A stretch of 64,000 bases of DNA from Chelonoidis abingdonii (GCF_003597395.2 NC_133778.1:28221070-28285069); one strand, 5' to 3'. Shown: positions 44,032-56,599, counted from the stretch's first letter. Notes: generated from the sequence alone by a model not told the origin. Program-made: numbers and translations.

Positions 44032-45162
44032 GTTGCAATGTTTATCGATTACTGAGTCACTCAAGTGGACCCCTTCTTGGATGGGGCTCTGACTAGAATG
44101 TCATCCAGAAAATGGTATACTTGAATCCCCTTCTACCTGAGAAAAGCCACCAGAAGGAGAACTAGACACAAATAATTTTCTCTCCTTTTATTATGCTTTT
44201 TCTTTCCATGAATGAAAACCTCTCTGTTCCGGTGCCCTTTGTGATGAGTCAGAGGAACTGATATACCCAGAACAGGAGAGGAGGTGGAGACTGGGAACCT
44301 GAGTCTCATGAGGAGTCCTGCAAACCTTTTCTGCTAACATGCATCTCTTTATCTTTGCCTTTTTGAAAGCGGATAGAATACCTGTAAGGGAACATTAGCA
44401 GCTGCTGCCTGGGGCTCACAAGATGGCAGCCTCTGAGATAAAGGCACTTTTGGCATCAAATCCAAGAGCTCCCTAGACAAAGAGGGGATTTCTTCTTGAG
44501 TAGAAGAGTCCCATCTTCTCCCCTGTGCAGAATTCCTAACTTTCCCTGGGGCCAAAGAAAGGAGGCCAAATTGGCAGATGAGAACGGGGGGAGTGAGGGT
44601 GAGGAGATGATGATGAGACCTGTGCTTGGGAGGGTATGTGCCTGAAATGGTCTCACCAGTTAGGCCTTGCTTTGTTTAGGTGGATTCAGCTGGTCCCGCT
44701 TATGGTTTCCCCAGGCTTGGCCAGAGCCCTTTGATATAACTGCTTCTGGCGGCTAAAGGAGTTTCTTCATTTTTCTGCCATCCTTCAAGACATTTGCAGC
44801 CTGGCTGTCAGACTCCATGCTGGTCGGCAACTCCTAGGGAATGAACTCTTGGGTCAGGGTGATGCAGCCAAAGTGAAACCTTTCTGACTTGACAGATGAG
44901 ATAACTGGAGTGCAAAAGGCACAAGCCTCTCCTTCTGCACTCTTTGGCAGGGATACAGAGCAGGAGGCACACAGCTTTGGTCTCCTGTTTGGACTTCTGT
45001 CCACCATCCTCCTAGCCCATCACCTAGGCAGTGGGGGAGGAAGAGGGTGCTATAGTAATTCCAGGCAGGAGACAAAACTGCCTCTTCAGCATTGAGGGGT
45101 TTTAGGGTTTGTTTTTAATTCTCTCTTGCAGTAGATGCTGTATTCCACTTCCCTGACAATAA

Positions 45163-45302
45163 CTACAGGAGGCAGAATCAAACTGAAGGAGTCTCCAGAA
45201 GGTGGAGGCCCGTCCCTCATTAGCCACCCAATCAGCTTTGATTCTGCTACCTACAGCTACAGATCCATGCGGAGGAATCAGATCTGTGGACCTAACCCTG
45301 AC
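45163..45302. repeat. Right inverted repeat of the DIRS-like element
   Basis: Inverse partner of 41383-41490. It also contains a small palindrome, 'ggcagaatcaaactga' facing 'tcagctttgattctgct'. Confidence 0.6.
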
Positions 45303-45334
45303 AGAGAATTTGAGTTCTCCTTTCTGTGAGACAT

Positions 45335-48300
45335 GTCCCCAAATTATTTATATGCTAGAGATGGTAAAATGAAAGTCTAATTTAGTTTCTGTTCAGAATA
45401 AGAATGACTTAACTTCAGATCTTTAGTAAACAATTAAGAAAGTGTTTCCACAAATTTCTTTTGATTCTGATTACAAAAGAGGTTTAGTCAGCACAACATT
45501 TAATTATGCCTTTTTCACCATGCAGCATTCATAAGGCTTCTCCAAATCCACTTCCACAGGCCCTAATTCTGATTCAGAAGCCAAATATTTTTGGCACTAT
45601 TCCTGTGGAACTCAGAGATTTGGCAACACCTCCCTCATCTAGCATAAAACAACAGCTCAGTCCTCCAATATACCCATATAAAGAAAGAATTTCCTACACC
45701 AATGTTTCAAGATCCATAAACAGAGGAGCAAATCCAAAATGGCAGCTACAAATAGCATGGCAGAACTGCAGTTCCTAAATGCAGAGCCCCTTAAAAAAGG
45801 CGAGCCAATCATAAAGTGGGCTACGGTGCCTGGGTTTCTTTTCCTGTCGGAAACAATAGAGCTCCAAAGTGAACTTTGAGTACTGCTATTTGCTGCCTGG
45901 GGTGTCCAGTTCTGCTGAGATGCCATGGTATGTTCATCCGCACTTTTAAGAGAAAGAAAGCATCCTCACTGTATGTAAACTTCCTGTACAAGCCCTAAAA
46001 TGTAGTTATGAAGTAATTACATTCGATGGTGGGATGACGACAGTCCTGATATTTCTTTAAGACGCAGATCTACCCCACTTTTAAAGTGATGTTAGTTGTC
46101 AGACTCTTGATCAGAAAAGGAAGCAGTTAGTGGGCTGAAGGTGGTGCAAATAGCTCTGCCTATAATACAAATTGGATTGCGTATCAGTTAAGGTCGGTCT
46201 ATACAAAAACATACCTAATACAGAACCACAAAATTAAAAGGCAAAGCATTTAAGAGTACATACCCTCTTCTCCTTTGCCCAGGGGGACACACATCACCAT
46301 TAGTAAAACCATCATGCATCACAGACAACACACCACAGAATTAATACTGCAGCAGTAAGGATGCCAGCCTTCCAGCACCCTCTTCCTGAAACTCACCGCC
46401 ACCAACAAGCCACACCAGATTTCCCTTAAACTTCTGCCCTACTATCCTTTTTGCACAGTTAAGGGGATGGGGGGGAAGAAATCACTCACTCATGTTTGGG
46501 TTATTAAACATCAGAAAAACATTAAAGCTATAAATTTGTGGCACAGGACAGTGAAACTCCTGAATGGAAGTCACTAATTTTGTGTAACTATAAACAGCCA
46601 GCACATGGCTCAAATAACCAGGCCATGCAGGGAAACCTAGGGAGATGCTGGACTCCTCTGCAAGTTGCTCTGGAGTTGCTATTACAGTGTAGAGCTACAG
46701 AAGCCCTAACAACTCCTATGTCATCCCTCTGCAGAGATGCAATGGCTGATGGACTCAGATAGTTTTCATACCACCCAGCCTCTAAAACCCACCTTACATT
46801 TCTTCATGGCATCAAGTTATAATGATAAAAAGTTTGCTGAAGGTTAGAAGCCTTTCTTTTAAACTATACAAAAAGGAAGTAGTTTTGGTTGCTGTGAGAA
46901 AATTTAAGGCCCAGAAAAAAGCTAAAACAAAATTTAATGTTTGTATTGCTTAGGAGAAAAAAGGTCGTTTTCAACATACTACAAAAAGTAATGATAGATT
47001 GTAAAGAAATATTTGTAAAAAAAGAAATATAAATTAATGTTATAACCTGATTATATGCATGGCATTACCTATTAAGAAAAGTCAATACTCGGATAATTCA
47101 AAACACAATTAGGATGTTGGGGGGACACTGAAAATATTTGAGAAGGGGCAGAAACAGAAGGGATTTGTCTGTCTCTATTCCTGTGTAATGATTTTGCAGA
47201 AAAAGCTTTCCGTTCCACACACTATCATTTTAAATGCCAAAGGAAATCTGTATTTTGATTCAGATTCAACTGCAGGACATTTTTTTTCCATCTTCAATCT
47301 AAATTGCTTTTTCCTGTGTGGTGAGGATTTAGTGCTGTCAGTGTCAATAGCCAGAAGGAAAATAAGCTACCCAACAAAAAAATTTAACTCAAAATTTGGA
47401 TTACTAATTCTTTGCTTTTAATGTTCCTGACATTTCTAAGCTGTTTCTTGCAAACTGGAAGAGACAAATTAGGAGCAGTCAGAATTGATGCTTGAAGCCA
47501 GTGAAGTGATTTAAATCTGTCTGTTTTAAAATATTGTTTTAGGTGCATTTCATCAGAGCAGAAGTGCCAAAAAGTCAAAATAGGCAAATTAAAATGGAAA
47601 CAGTTATACTCAGAGCAAACTTCCAGGAATAGTTAAGAGAAAAAGAACAAGCACAAAGTCCTCATATCTAGACTAGCTGCCCTCAGTCAATTCAACTTAT
47701 TGTATGATGCGAATAAAGATCCAATGTGAAAACTCAGTGAAACTTAGTGAAAACTCCTGTTGGCATAATTCTTACATTGCTACACAGAGTGACCTACAAA
47801 AAAGCCAGTTACCATCATCAGCCCCTTGATCTCACATTTTAATAGTAATCATAAATACATATTGAAAAGGATATTAAAAAGGACAGTAATAATAGTGAGG
47901 GGCCATCATTGTTTCTTGAGGCAATAATATTTAGATGTCTAGTACTGAGATGATAGTTATTAGCCAGTTGTTCAGGTATGATGGGACCAAATTTTCATCT
48001 CTTAAAAATGATACAGTTGTCACAAACACCACCTTCATGAAGACTTGCAGAACACTGGCTAAGTCAAAGTACAAGGTACTGTAGCATCAGTTTGGAAATG
48101 CAAGATGTTCACTATAGATACAAATACTTTTGATCACTGCTGAAAATGTTGATATGGAAATATGTATAATTCAGATCAGTGGAAGCTATGGTTCTACTGC
48201 TTCTCTCATTTATTCGGAGTAACTTGATTTTGAACTTCTTGTGCCCAAATAATTTGTTGACCCATATTATGCTCTGTACTGGACAGAAATATGTGAACAG

Positions 48301-50465
48301 AAAGTGTTGAATCAATTCCAGGAGAACCTTCTCCTCTTCTGGGTTCTTGGAGAATGGAGAAACAACTAGCTGAGGACAGAATTCAATGCAATAGATGTAT
48401 GAAATAACTGATCTCACACTCTGACCTGAAGTTATTTACTTTCCACTTCTGCCAAAATGGGGCAATTCTCTTAGGATGAGCTTCCTTTTGGAGAATAAAT
48501 AAATCATTACAGTTTCCTTTAGGGCCCTAAGAAGCTGATGTGGTCTTGGACCTGTGTCTATGAAAATTCCTCTGATATTGGTATTCTCCCTCTTTGGCAC
48601 CAGTATATTTTGTAAGTGGATATGTACATTCCAGAATTCTCTCTATTTCCAGCCAAAGGGTTGGACATCTCATGCTTCTTTTTTCTTTGAAGCTGAAGAA
48701 CCGGGAAGGATGGACTGGTTCTCAGCTATATCTTGATGGATATGGTTAAAAAGATACTTTGATTTGTCTTTAAAGTGCACAGTCAAAGCGGGACTTTTTG
48801 TGTGCTGCAACAGGGTCCACGTGACCTGTTAGTACATGACAGGCTACAGCGATGAAGATTCACCCCGCAGCTTGCTGCACACTTAATCACTATCTAGACA
48901 ATCCCTTTGATAAATTTCTTGTCTAGGGGCCTGAGCAAAAAGCTTGTGGTTGGCTGGAAAATCATGTTACGTTAAAAACCACTGCTTGTAATTATCCAGG
49001 AAAATATTTTGAGGAATTCAATAGCTGCCTCATAGGAAAAAAAAGAACAGAAAATGGAGTGATTATTTTTAAAATATTTCTAAGATTTCAGCTCAGAGGA
49101 GAGGTCCTTAAACTAGATTAGTAATGATCTCAGGATATTGGACACAGACACCTATGCAGAGAATTATCAATTTTTGTCTGCATTGTCATGAGAGAGAGAA
49201 GACTTCTTTAGGCAGTAAAAAACTGAGATAAGAGCTTGGAAGCCCCAGCTCTCAAGTTTCTTGGCTGCCCAGACTCCCTGGACCCCCAGCTTCAGGGCAA
49301 CCTGCCACATAGACAGCCTTGGAACTGGGGCTCTCAGGACTGCCAGACCTCCTCCCTAGCAGGCTGTCGGGGGCCCAAGAAGCTCTAGGAGCCTAGGAAA
49401 CATTTTGTAGAAACAAACAAACAAAAAATCCAGTGCTGCATAAAAATATAGGGAGTGAAGTTACCATAAGAAAGAATAATGCATTCATTGATGACAGTCT
49501 TTTCTGTGTATGTTGAAGCCAAATTGCTACTGCCAACATTAATAAACAGATATATTGGATTATCCCAATCCTACCACACCATTTCTCCCCCACAGCTCCT
49601 CAAACACGTACAGATTCAAAAACATTTGAGGGAGAGAATGACATACCAATTCATGATTCAGAAATCACTGAGGAAGACTCATATTTAGTGATTCCACCAA
49701 TTTTTAATGATGTCTTCCTGTAAAAGGAATATTGCCATCAGGACTAGTCCTGTAAGGTGATGAACATCCTCAACTCCCATGACTCCAGTGGGGACTTAAG
49801 GTGCATTACATTGCAAGATTGGGCCTTTGAAACCTCAGATCCAAATCTAGATGGATTTGGATCATTAGGTAACGGACACTGTCCCTTTGTTAATGTAAAC
49901 AAATGTGTTCTATCTGAAATAGTGTAATACAGTGCTGTAGGATAGCAGATTCTGAAGGACTCTGCTGCATTTCACACTCCTCTTATGACCAGAAAATTGA
50001 AGTTTACTGACCTTCAAGAGTAGGAAAAATCCTAACAGACAAGAATTTGCAGGAGACGATTTTCTTATGGTGGGTGAGGTGCAAAGGGAATGGACCTATT
50101 TGTGCTGTTGGGCAATTTAATATGATCATTGCTTTTAGTGCATGTCCAGCATCCAGGTGTCATAGTAAATATATTCCATAAGAAATCATTTTTAGAGTTT
50201 CAAATTACCAAAAATGAGAGTCATTTTATTAAGGCCAATGTATTAGACATTTGGCAGTTTATTCCCTAAATGGAACAACTAGGAAGACTCAATTTTGTTA
50301 CTATGAAAGGATCACAGAATGCTTCTCTCTCTTGTCTGTGCTAAACTGTCAAACCCAGGCAGTCATACTTAAAGCAAACAGTAAAACACTGAGGGAACAA
50401 AATCACATCTTCACCATTTAAGTCGCAGCTTAGACCTGGACCTTGAACACAGTTAAATTCAGATG
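45335..50465. other. Unassigned intergenic sequence
   Basis: About 5 kb. 45500-45950 could belong to the DIRS element's outer part but I cannot show it. 49225-49390 is a GC-richer patch that looks like an unnamed repeat. Open frames at 48112-48417 (-) and 47188-47421 (+) show no domain. Confidence 0.4.
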
Positions 50466-50468
50466 ACT

Positions 50469-50514
50469 TGTTAATATAAAAACAGTAAATCAATTTATTG
50501 TTTTTATATTAACA
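50469..50514. repeat. Perfect 16-bp inverted repeat (hairpin) at the edge of a Penelope-like element
   Basis: Arm 'tgttaatataaaaaca' at 50469-50484 and its exact inverse 'tgtttttatattaaca' at 50499-50514, with a 14-nt spacer that is itself nearly self-complementary. The right arm overlaps the element's target duplication. Confidence 0.85.
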
Positions 50515-51874
50515 ATGAGGAATCCAGTGACACATTAAAGACTAAAAGATTTATTTGGGCATATGCTTTCGTGGGAAAAAACCCACTTCTTCAGATGCCT
50601 GGAGTGAAAATAATAGATGCAGGCATAAATAACTGACACATGAAGAGAAGGGAATTACCTTACAAGTGAAGAACCAGTGTTAACAAGGCCAATTCAGTCA
50701 GGGTGGATGTGGTCTACTCCCAATAATTGATGAGGAGGCATCAATACCAGAGAAGGAAAATTGTTTTTGTAGTGAGCCAGCCACTCCCAGTCCCTATTCA
50801 AGCCCAAATTAATGGTGTTAAATTTGCAAATGAATTGTAGGTCTGCAGTTTCTCTTTGAAGTCTGTTTCGTTGAAGGATGACTACTTTTAAATCTGTTAT
50901 TGAATGTCCAGGGAGGCTGTAGTGTTCTCCTACTGGCTTTTATATGTTACCATTCCTGATGTCTGATTTGTGTCCACTGATTCTTTTACGTAGAGACTGT
51001 CCGGTTTGATCAATGTATATGGCAGAAGGGCATTGCTGGCATATGATGGCATACCAGGGGTCTCAAACACGCGGCCCATGGGGTTATTTCCAATGGCTCA
51101 CCTAGCTCCCCTGCCCCCGCTCCTCCCCCTAAGAGATATTTCCTGAAGCACGCCAAGCTCCTCTCTCCTCCTGCTCTCCCTCCTCAGTGTGCTGCGTCCC
51201 CGCTCCTCTGCCTATCTCCCAGCACTTTCCCACTGCCAAACAGCTGTTTGGCGGTGCTTATGACTTTCCAGGAGGGAGGGAGGAGCAGTGGGGACATGGT
51301 GTGCTCAGGGGAGGAGGCAGAGAAGAGGCCGGGCTGGGGCAGGGATTTAGGGAAGGGGTTGGAATAGGGGCAGGGAGGGGGCAGAGTTGAGGTAGGTACT
51401 TTGGGGAAGGGGTTGGAATGGGGGCGGGGAAGGGGTGGGAAGAGGCAGGGCAGAGGCAGGGCCTCATGGAAGGTTTCAGTGATGTGGCCCTTGGGCCAAT
51501 GTACTAGTTCTCATGTGGCCCTTGTGGTGATTTGAGTTTGAGAGTCCTGGCATATATCACATTAGTAGCTGTGCAGATGAATGAACCCCTCGTGCTGTGG
51601 CTTGGTCCTCTGAGTAGATATGGGGACTGAGTAGGCAATGGGGTTTGTTAAAGGGATTGGTTCCTGAATTAGTGTTTCTGTGGTGTGGTGTGTAGTTGCT
51701 GGTGAGTGTTTGCTTCAGGCTGGGAGGCTGTCTGTAAGCAAGGATTGGTCTGCCTCCCAAGGTCTGTGAGAGTGAGGGATCGTTTTCCAGGATAGGTTGT
51801 AGATTGTTGATGATGTACTTGAGAAGTTTTAGCTGGGGGCTGTACATGATGGCCAGTGGTGTTGTTATTTTCCT
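50512..51874 (-). mobile_element. Penelope-like element, 3' part, with 13-bp target duplications
   Basis: Reading the minus strand: GIY-YIG region traces near 51050-50950 ('atatgccagcaatgcccttc', then an IY-x-DQTG-like trace), 'caattcatttgcaaatttaa' corresponding to the FICKFNTI motif, and the tail 'gaagaagtgggttttttccc' with 'catatgcccaaataaatctt'. TGTTTTTATATTA is present on both sides, at 50499-50511 and 51875-51887, indicating a 13-bp target duplication. A hAT MITE interrupts it at 51055-51547. No intact ORF. Confidence 0.75.
51055..51547. mobile_element. hAT-type MITE inside the Penelope-like element
   Basis: Begins CAGGGGTCTCAAACACGCGG; the right end 'gatttgagtttgagagtcc' is its inverse. 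Flanks TGGCATAC (51047-51054) and TGGCATAT (51548-51555) match at 7 of 8 positions. The interior is GC-rich with repeated 'ggggaaggggttggaat'-like units, which explains long open frames on both strands. Confidence 0.75.
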
Positions 51875-51889
51875 TGTTTTTATATTATT

Positions 51890-54135
51890 TCAAAAGTAAA
51901 GTCTCAATTCCAGATTTTGTTTGCACCAATGCTTAAATAGTATCTGTTCCATGTATACTGAAAATTTGAGAAGGTATTCCTATGCTGAGGGTTTGCTTTA
52001 TGGAGACTACTGAGGGTAAATGTTCTCCATTCTCAGAAATTTAGGACAGCTGGTGAAACTGATTGAGCTACAACAATTAGATTGAAACAAACAAACATTT
52101 CACCTGATATTAACTTCGGCTATTTGGAAATAAAATGTGATGACCTTGCTAGGAAAGTGGTTTTATGTGTTGGTCAGGGTCCTGAATCTTGTTTTGTTTC
52201 TTTGTATCTATGTTCCTACATGGACTTTAGAGAATCTGACCACATCCCATGAGTAAAAATGACAATCATCTCTCAGAAAAGCCTGGGTGAAGAAGTGGGT
52301 TTTGCATTTAGCTTTGAGTATGGCAGGGTTACTGAAATAATAATCAGGTCTAAGTTTCATAGTCTTGGCCCAGTTCTTGAAAAAGCTCTCTCCTACAGTC
52401 ACGTGTATTTCCCTAGTGGTTAACAGTTTCCATGTTCTAATGTAACATAGCTGCCATGGGAGAACAGGATTCACAAAGAGAAAGAGAAAGAAAGAGAGAG
52501 AGAGACTTCTGCAAGTAGTTAGGACCAATTTTGTGCAGGATTTCAAAAAATCAGAGGAGTGACCATTGATCAGTTAAACTGGAGGGGCTGTTCAGTGGGG
52601 AGCCTGGAAGACACCAGTGAAAGGTTTCCACTACCTTACGTTGCTGGACAGGCAGGCTGCTGTAAATCCTAACCAGCTAGAATTTTCTCAGAGTATGGGA
52701 TATCATTCTTTTATGACAGAAAAGTGGAGGAGGAGGAGAAGGATGGTATGCGAATAAAAAAAAACAACAATTTGGTTAAATATCGCTAAAGTTTATCAAA
52801 GAACTGACTGTGATTTATATTCAAACTGTACTTAAATATAGTTCTCTAACAGTCTGTCATATTACTTTTGTTTTTTGGCGGACCATGCATATAATCCTAT
52901 ACTATAATCCTTAATCAAATAAGCCTCTCCTTGATGTCTATGGAAATTCTCTCAGCAAATACACAGCAAAACACGCTAGTTCCACTGGTGCAGGATTAGC
53001 CCTAGAAAATGCCAGAATGATCATACCGTGTGTCTGCATCTCTCTGAACAGGAATATAAAGATACCAAAGCAAATTATAATCAAATGAAATAAATATTGT
53101 AAGAAGATTATAAGAGTCCATACTTGTCACTGATGATTGACATTTATACTTAAAAATATGCAGCACAGTAGGGTATATTTATTAATAATAAACAATTATA
53201 TATTTCAGGGATATATTTTCCTCTCAACGTGAGCAAGGTCTATGAACACTAATTGGAGTTACACATGCACATTGAAAGGAGATACACCTCTTTTCCTTTT
53301 ATGTCACTATCCAAAAACATTAGAGTATCACCAGCTGCCACAAGGATCACACTGCATTTTTTGGGCTAATAGTGGTGCAGCTATATCAAGTTCTGTATAC
53401 AGAAATAAAGTAGTCATTTTAAACGTGTTTTGAACAGAACACTTAAAACACAAATAGCTCAATTTATAGCTGGCAAAGAGGGAGCAAATATTCTTGGCAA
53501 TTGTTTTAGAGGATTTTAAAATGTTTAGTAACACTGGATATATAATTATTGCTAGAATATTATTTTCTACAAGTTTTAGGTTTGCATATAGAAAAAATTA
53601 TAGATTAACTCATTTACAATTCCATCCCTTTTAAGTTTTTAACATATGTATATTAAGCATTAAATCATAATATGGGCAATATTATATTAAATAAAAAAAG
53701 AAACATCAGAAAAATGTGATAAGAAGTTTTGTAAATGTTAACAGAAAAAAAAACATATCTAAAGTATTACCCAAAACAATACTGCACGAAAAAGAAATGA
53801 TTAACGGCTATTCCATTTGTTTTAGTGAAGTTTTGCCATCAACTGAGAAAGTATCTCGAAGATAAAGAATCCAGTTACATCAGATTATTTATAACAGAGC
53901 TAACTAACAACTCTTTATCTGAAAATATTTAAAAGCAGCTCATAAAATATGAATTGCCTTTAAAAGACATATCATATTATGTTTCTACAGAAAAACAACC
54001 ATGACATCATGGTCTGTATTTGTGCAACACCTACCACAGTGGAGTCTTAGTCCCTCACTAGGGCTACGTGTTTAGAAAAAAAAAGAAAAAGAAAAAGATT
54101 ATCTGTAATTTCAGTGACTAGAGATTTCACAATGA
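51890..54135. other. Unassigned intergenic sequence with a GA-rich simple repeat
   Basis: Purine run of (GA)- and (GAAA)-type units at about 52476-52505. The 112-codon minus-strand frame at 52208-52546 runs through it. No recognised gene. Confidence 0.5.
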
Positions 54136-54139
54136 AATT

Positions 54140-54723
54140 GTAATGACTTTAGAGACACAAGGTGAGTGAAGTAGAATCTTTTATTGGACCAACTTCTGTT
54201 GGTGAGAAAGAGATGCTTGAAAGCAGTGCTTCTCAAAGTTGGGCCACCGCTTGTTCAGGGAAAGCCCCTCGCGGGCCGAGCCAGGTTGTTTACCTGCCGC
54301 ATCTGCAGGTTCAGCCAATTGTGGCTCCCACTGGCCGCGGTTCACTGCTCCAGGCCAATGGGGGCTGCGGGAAGCGGTGCGGACCGAGGGATGTGCTGGC
54401 CGCCCTTCCCATAGCCCCCATTGGCCTGGAGCGGCGAACTGCGGACAGTGGGAGCCGCGATCAGCCAAACCTGCAGACACGGCAGGTAAACAAACCGGCC
54501 TGGACCACCAGGGGCTTTCCCTGAACAAGTAGTGGCCCAACTTTGAGAAGCACTGATTTAAAGCTTATGCAGAGCAATTCCAGATCTGAAGAAGGGCCCT
54601 CTGTAAGCCTGAAAGCTTCTGGCTCTCTCACCAATAGAAGCTGGTCCAATAAAAGATATTACCTCATCCACCTTCTCTCTCTAATATCCTGGGACCAATA
54701 GGGCTACAACAACAATACTGCAT
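54140..54723 (+). mobile_element. Penelope-like terminal fragment split by a MITE
   Basis: The left piece to 54223 ('cttttattggaccaacttct') and the right piece from 54556 ('ctgaagaagggccctctgta' ... 'aataaaagatattacctcat' ... 'atatcctgggaccaataggg') make the same palindromic terminus seen at 22455-22677. Confidence 0.6.
54224..54555. mobile_element. GC-rich palindromic hAT-type MITE (332 bp)
   Basis: Starts CAGTGCTTCTCAAAGTTGGG; the right end is its exact inverse over 22 bp. The flanks CTTGAAAG (54216-54223) and ATTTAAAG (54556-54563) match at 6 of 8. The whole element is an interrupted palindrome ('aggccaatgggggctgcggg' faces 'cccatagcccccattggcct'), which creates mirror-image open frames on both strands. 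Confidence 0.8.
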
Positions 54724-54729
54724 ACATGT

Positions 54730-56025
54730 AATGACTTTGGAACTCATCTCAATGGCCTCGTCTCTGAAATACACTTAACTCAGGATTTTCCATTCCTTTT
54801 TACTAGGCAGCCATTCCTGGAATGTTGAAATCTGGAAACTTACCTCTCTCTGTGGTAGCTATTCTTGACCAAGTCAATAGTGTCAAGTCAATAGTGTCAA
54901 GAAATTAAACCTTAGTCTTTGGCTTAGCATACCTTACAATTTAGCTCCCAGTTAAATAATACAATATAATTGCAGAAAAAAATCCATTTAAAATAGCTAG
55001 ATATACAAATATGCAAAAATATTATATCTATAGACTATTCCCCTGAAGCAAGATTAAAAGCCAATATACACTGGTAACTTGTGAATGGGATTTGTTTGAG
55101 GCATCTGTAAAACGACAGGAAACCCAAGCAGCTTCTCATCTTGCTGAAGTTTCTGCAGATTCACTCACTCAGTACATTGCTATATCTCCACTTATTTTGT
55201 GACAGGCTTGTAATTACTCTTAAAACTAGAAAGAGTATTCAGACACTTGAAGTACATAGTAGATCTCTTTTAATCATAAGGAAATGTATTTATATTTTTG
55301 TTGGCAAAACATATTAAAAATGACAGAGGATATAAAATAAGTATAAGACTAGAAATTATGTAAAGATGGTTCATATTATTGCTCACAAACAATAACATAA
55401 ACGGTATGAATGAAATACAAACATTAGCAAGAGTCCACATCTTCAAGACAGGGGAGAACAGGCAGCAAAACTGAAACCTCCTGGCCCTAAAGATCTACAT
55501 AAAAATGTTGGTATGGCAAAAATACATGTGGCATGTACTGTGTTACAGCACTGTTTGACACAAGAATTGTAGAGAAAGTCTGAGTTGTAGAATATAACAC
55601 AGTGACCAACTGAAAAACGTAGGGACATGGATATCAGCTCTATTACAAAATTATGAGCAGAACTTCATAATAGTAAGACTAGACACAGTTTGATGAAGTG
55701 AATTTGTCTATATCTCAACTTCTGGAGTGCATTACATAATATGTTTAAATTAGATCAATTTAGACCGCATCTAGATTGAATAATTTAGGCTCTGCTCTGA
55801 ATTTGCATTCTGGTGTTGAGATTGGTAGGAAAGAGATCTGTAGGAATTACACCATATAACAACAACTGAATTTACTACCAACTCTGAGTGATCACTCATG
55901 CTGACCCAGATTTGTTGGTGTGCATGTCTTTTACACTATCTAGTGCATCAATAATGGATATACTGCACTTAGTTTGGGATGCACCATTGCAGAAGATGAG
56001 AGGCCTCCTAGAGTAGTGGGAAACT
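54730..56025. other. Unassigned intergenic sequence
   Basis: No recognised gene or repeat. Tandem 'caagtcaatagtgt' near 54870-54898 is a short local duplication. Confidence 0.5.
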
Positions 56026-56027
56026 GA

Positions 56028-56212
56028 GGCTGTTTCTATACTGACATTATTCAGCAATGTAGTGACACTGTTGTACCTACATGCAATGCACCAGTGTAAA
56101 ATTGGGTTTGCATTTGTACCAGTGCATCAAAGCCCAATTTCAAACTGGGATAAGCCATGCTGGTGCAAGCCCAGTTTTACATAAAAGCAAATTATCTATA
56201 CTGGGGACACCA
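56028..56212. mobile_element. Probable MITE
   Basis: 'ggctgtttctatactgacat' faces 'caaattatctatactgggg'. The inner palindrome 'aaattgggtttgcatttg' / 'caaagcccaattt' supports it. Diverged. Confidence 0.4.
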
Positions 56213-56290
56213 ATAAAAAAAATCCTAAAGAGACAGGGCCTGAAACTCCCTTTGTGGTTTAGATGATAAACTACCACAATGTTTACTCTG

Positions 56291-56588
56291 AGGTATGTCT
56301 ACACTACCTGCCGAATCAGCGGGTAGTGATCGATCTATCAGGGATCGATTTATCGCCTCTACTGCAGATGCGATAAATCGATTCCCAATCGCTCTGCTGT
56401 GAACTCCTGTACTCCACTGCAGCGAGAGGCAGAAGTGGAGTTGATGGGGGAGCGGTGTCAGTTGACCCTGCACTGTGAGGATGCGAGGTAAGTCGACCTA
56501 AGATACGTTGACTTCAGCTACACTATTCTCGTAGCTGAAGTTCTGTATCGTAGGTTGATCCCCCCTACCCCCAGCGTAGGCCAGGCCT
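56291..56588. mobile_element. hAT-type MITE
   Basis: Begins AGGTATGTCTACACTACCTG. The interior 'gggatcgatttatcgcctct' faces 'gatgcgataaatcgattccc'; 'cgacctaagatacgttgact' and 'gtagctgaagttctgtatcg' follow, matching a remembered reptile element. The right end is 'aggccaggcct'. Flanks share ACTCTG on both sides (56285-56290 and 56592-56597). Confidence 0.75.
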
Positions 56589-56599
56589 TAGACTCTGAG

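Larger units (their letters stand above)
41340..45330 (-). mobile_element. DIRS-like tyrosine-recombinase retrotransposon, decayed
   Basis: Minus-strand remnants in order: gag-like stretch (about 44900-44350); reverse transcriptase with HFLDDILVRAP (44082-44114), an FxDD form of the catalytic motif, then LRRCLRTLVGCLISV; connection motif TDASLEGWG (about 43425-43455); RNase H-like LELREIKFKAVQQLALVLQN (43071-43406); and tyrosine recombinase TSARRISELGALSV (42154-42399), whose ARRISEL holds the catalytic arginine box. Flanks carry inverted copies: 41383-41490 ('ggtccacagatcctcag', 'gcagaatcaaa'-type) versus 45163-45302. Inverted terminal repeats and a recombinase in place of an integrase are the DIRS signature. 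Many stops; a hAT MITE splits the reverse transcriptase. Outer borders are approximate. Confidence 0.8.

Noticed and set aside
48112..48417. 101-codon minus-strand open frame
   Set aside because: AT-rich, no recognisable domain, no splice or promoter context. Could be chance.
54162..54540. Overlapping open frames of about 100-120 codons on both strands
   Set aside because: They are mirror images created by a GC-rich palindromic MITE.
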